In this document: positions 6,625 through 7,281 of the stretch, piece by piece | Layout: each line of letters starts with the position of its first letter | Numbering within the stretch: position 1 is the first letter of the stretch | Source: Clostridia bacterium | Lineage (GTDB): Bacteria; Bacillota; Clostridia; UMGS1810 | Direction of reading: 5' to 3' | DNA length: 7,281 nucleotides | Assembly: GCA_016293435.1 (NCBI GenBank) | Contig: JAEDEG010000128.1 | Location: 1 to 7,281, forward strand | The notes under the pieces: generated by a model | Seen by the model: the letters and a program-made list of their open reading frames with translations, nothing else | Database searches by the model: none | Told to the model about the DNA's origin: nothing | Position numbers and translations under genes: made by a program

Positions 6625-6638
6625 TCGGATTACTCCGA
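6625..6638 (-). promoter_or_regulatory. 5'-end GNRA hairpin of the toxin mRNA
   Basis: On the minus strand, TCGGA (6638-6634), GTAA (6633-6630) and TCCGA (6629-6625) form a perfect 5-bp stem with a GUAA (GNRA) tetraloop, beginning about two bases after the predicted transcription start (about 6640). Such 5' stems protect stable toxin mRNAs from 5'-end decay. A further small stem, ACTG-AAAA-CAGT, lies at 6611-6600. Confidence 0.65.
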
Positions 6639-6646
6639 CAAGGTAC

Positions 6647-6675
6647 ATTATACACCAAAATTATACATTTTTCAA
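6647..6675 (-). promoter_or_regulatory. Promoter of the toxin mRNA
   Basis: On the minus strand, -35 TTGAAA (6675-6670, five of six bases), a 17-base spacer and the perfect -10 TATAAT (6652-6647). The predicted start near 6640 leaves a leader of about 90 bases before the toxin ATG. The promoter lies 30 bases beyond the stop of the upstream small membrane protein gene, so the toxin has its own transcript. Confidence 0.82.
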
Positions 6676-6705
6676 GTCCCTCTCTGCCCTTTGTGATATA
6701 TAACC

Positions 6706-6999
6706 TTAATTATTTTTGAAAAAAGAAATCATGTTTTTTATTCCTCTGCACACTATTATAACTGCCGCAGCAACAATAATACTCTTTGGAAAATATCCCC
6801 ATAGATTTATGTTTGTTTTAGACATCTCGGCAAGTGCAAATATATTTCCAAATATCAAAAGCACACATATAAGCTTAATTTCAAGCTCTGCTTTTTTCTT
6901 TTTTGCAATTGCTCTTGCCCTGTTCACACATTCAATCACATTTTGGGTCTGCACACAGTCACCTGTGTTATAAAAGCTTTTTTTGGCTGTTGTATACAT
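6706..6999 (-). CDS. Small two-helix membrane protein of unknown function
   Basis: Predicted 97-residue membrane protein that I do not recognise. The start is ATG 6999, 7 bases after AGGAG in GAAAGGAGAA (7014-7005); the longer frame starting at 7089 has no such site and would run through the inverted repeat at 7069-7090. Residues 1-40 are polar and basic, with two cysteines (15, 24) and a KKKK run (33-36). Two hydrophobic helices follow (about 42-58 and 72-86), with a short loop containing TNINLWGYFP, and the tail ends SFFKNN. The basic residues suggest both ends are cytoplasmic. No terminator is clear between it and the toxin promoter, so some read-through into the toxin gene is possible. 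A weak -10-like TATACT (7060-7055) precedes it. Function unknown. Confidence 0.75.
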   Translation of the reverse strand: MYTTAKKSFYNTGDCVQTQNVIECVNRARAIAKKKKAELEIKLICVLLIFGNIFALAEMSKTNINLWGYFPKSIIVAAAVIIVCRGIKNMISFFKNN

Positions 7000-7068
7000 A
7001 ACAGTTCTCCTTTCGTTTTTGCGTTTATTGCCGATTATTTTGTTGTTTGACTGTAGTATATTAAAAGA

Positions 7069-7090
7069 TGTGTCCCATAAAAAGGACACA
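7069..7090. promoter_or_regulatory. Inverted repeat in the divergent promoter region
   Basis: TGTGTCC (7069-7075) and GGACACA (7084-7090) form a perfect 7-bp inverted repeat around the 8 bases CATAAAAA. It lies just upstream of a possible -10 (TATACT, minus strand 7060-7055) for the small membrane protein gene, overlapping where its weak -35 would be. An operator is more likely than a terminator, because no full U-run follows on either strand. Confidence 0.4.
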
Positions 7091-7092
7091 AG

Positions 7093-7118
7093 TCAAAAAA
7101 GAAAATCAAAAAAGAAAA
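7093..7118. repeat. Tandem duplication of a 13-bp unit
   Basis: TCAAAAAAGAAAA occurs twice back to back (7093-7105 and 7106-7118) with no mismatch. The second copy ends 13 bases before the -35 box of the LacI-family gene, so it is an A-rich upstream element on that side. Slippage in A-rich DNA explains its origin easily. Confidence 0.75.
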
Positions 7119-7131
7119 TGCTCAATATTTC

Positions 7132-7160
7132 TTTACAAATTCTATCCTTTGTGTTATAAT
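7132..7160 (+). promoter_or_regulatory. Promoter of the LacI-family regulator gene
   Basis: -35 TTTACA (7132-7137, five of six bases), a 17-base spacer and the perfect -10 TATAAT (7155-7160), with TG in the extended -10 position. The predicted start is near 7167, about 70 bases before the ATG, so the 24-bp palindrome lies in the transcribed leader. Confidence 0.8.
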
Positions 7161-7188
7161 TACATTGCTATGATTTAGGCGAGTTCAA

Positions 7189-7212
7189 ATACCGATGCAT
7201 ATGCATCGGTAT
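7189..7212. promoter_or_regulatory. Perfect 24-bp palindrome, likely operator of the LacI-family regulator
   Basis: ATACCGATGCAT (7189-7200) is followed directly by its exact reverse complement (7201-7212), with no spacer and no mismatch. It lies between the predicted transcription start (about 7167) and the start codon of a LacI-family gene. Proteins of that family bind palindromes as dimers and often repress their own genes. An RNA hairpin is possible but would have no loop bases unless its centre opens. Confidence 0.65.
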
Positions 7213-7238
7213 CCAAAATTAACCGTGTGGTGATTTAT

Positions 7239-7281
7239 ATGACATTGCAAGACCTTGCCAAGCTTACAAATTTTTCGGTTT
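7239..7281 (+). CDS. LacI-family transcriptional regulator, N-terminal fragment cut by the window end
   Basis: Only 14 codons are present, reading MTLQDLAKLTNFSV. This matches the opening helix-turn-helix of LacI/GalR regulators (typically M-T-[IL]-x-D-[IV]-A-x-x-A-x-V-S-x-x-T-V-S), where the next residues would form the recognition helix. ATG 7239 is preceded by GTGTGGTGAT, an imperfect ribosome site about 5 bases away. The promoter at 7132-7160 and the palindrome at 7189-7212 belong to it. Its ligand and target genes are beyond the window, so only the family can be suggested. Confidence 0.72.
   Translation, partial: MTLQDLAKLTNFSV

Noticed and set aside
6716..6973. Plus-strand 85-codon frame opposite the small membrane protein
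   Set aside because: No ribosome site. The minus-strand frame has GAAAGGAGAA at the right distance, and the hydrophobic stretches here mirror those of the real gene.
7000..7089. Longer start for the small membrane protein (127 codons from 7089)
   Set aside because: The extension has no ribosome site, runs through an inverted repeat and a probable promoter, and the internal ATG at 6999 has an excellent site.

Overview
The window looks like chromosomal DNA from a low-to-moderate GC Gram-positive bacterium of the class Clostridia, perhaps a gut Ruminococcaceae/Oscillospiraceae member. This is inferred from the AGGAGG-type ribosome sites, the sigma-A promoters with 17-base spacers, the Cys-rich short form of Mrp, and an MBOAT/DHHW acylation locus. 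No tRNA, rRNA, CRISPR array or insertion sequence is visible.

Region 1 (6-4103, minus strand) is a two-gene operon for modifying an extracellular polymer. An AlgI/PatA-like MBOAT O-acyltransferase is followed 17 bases later by one long membrane-anchored protein that joins a DHHW (AlgX/AlgJ-like) domain, a second complete SGNH/GDSL hydrolase domain and a C-terminal DUF4358-like domain. The operon has an extended -10 promoter, and a 12-bp hairpin covers its predicted mRNA 5' end. The MBOAT would pass acyl groups across the membrane and the fused partner would place or remove them outside the cell.

Region 2 (4253-6348, plus strand) is a divergent operon: an Mrp/NBP35-type Fe-S carrier ATPase, a YbaK-type Cys-tRNA(Pro) deacylase and a short lipoprotein of unknown function that overlaps the end of the deacylase gene.

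Region 3 (about 6365-6675) appears empty if only long ORFs are considered, but it has the full layout of a type I toxin-antitoxin locus. On the minus strand, a near-consensus promoter drives a short mRNA whose 5' end forms a GNRA-capped hairpin. The strong AAAGGAGGT ribosome site of this mRNA is buried in a second hairpin, and it encodes a 22-residue hydrophobic peptide ending in Lys-Lys. Converging on it from the plus strand is a perfect TTGACA-N17-TATAAT promoter for a ~90-nt RNA. The two transcripts share a bidirectional terminator. A second minus-strand terminator further on would let the toxin mRNA cover the whole antisense RNA. Matching words in the toxin leader and the antisense RNA mean that the long toxin mRNA could fold its 3' end back onto its own leader. 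This is the most interesting part of the window.

Region 4 (6706-7281) holds a 97-residue two-helix membrane protein of unknown function (minus strand) and, divergently, the first 14 codons of a LacI-family regulator cut by the window end. The regulator's leader contains a perfect 24-bp palindrome, probably an autoregulatory operator.
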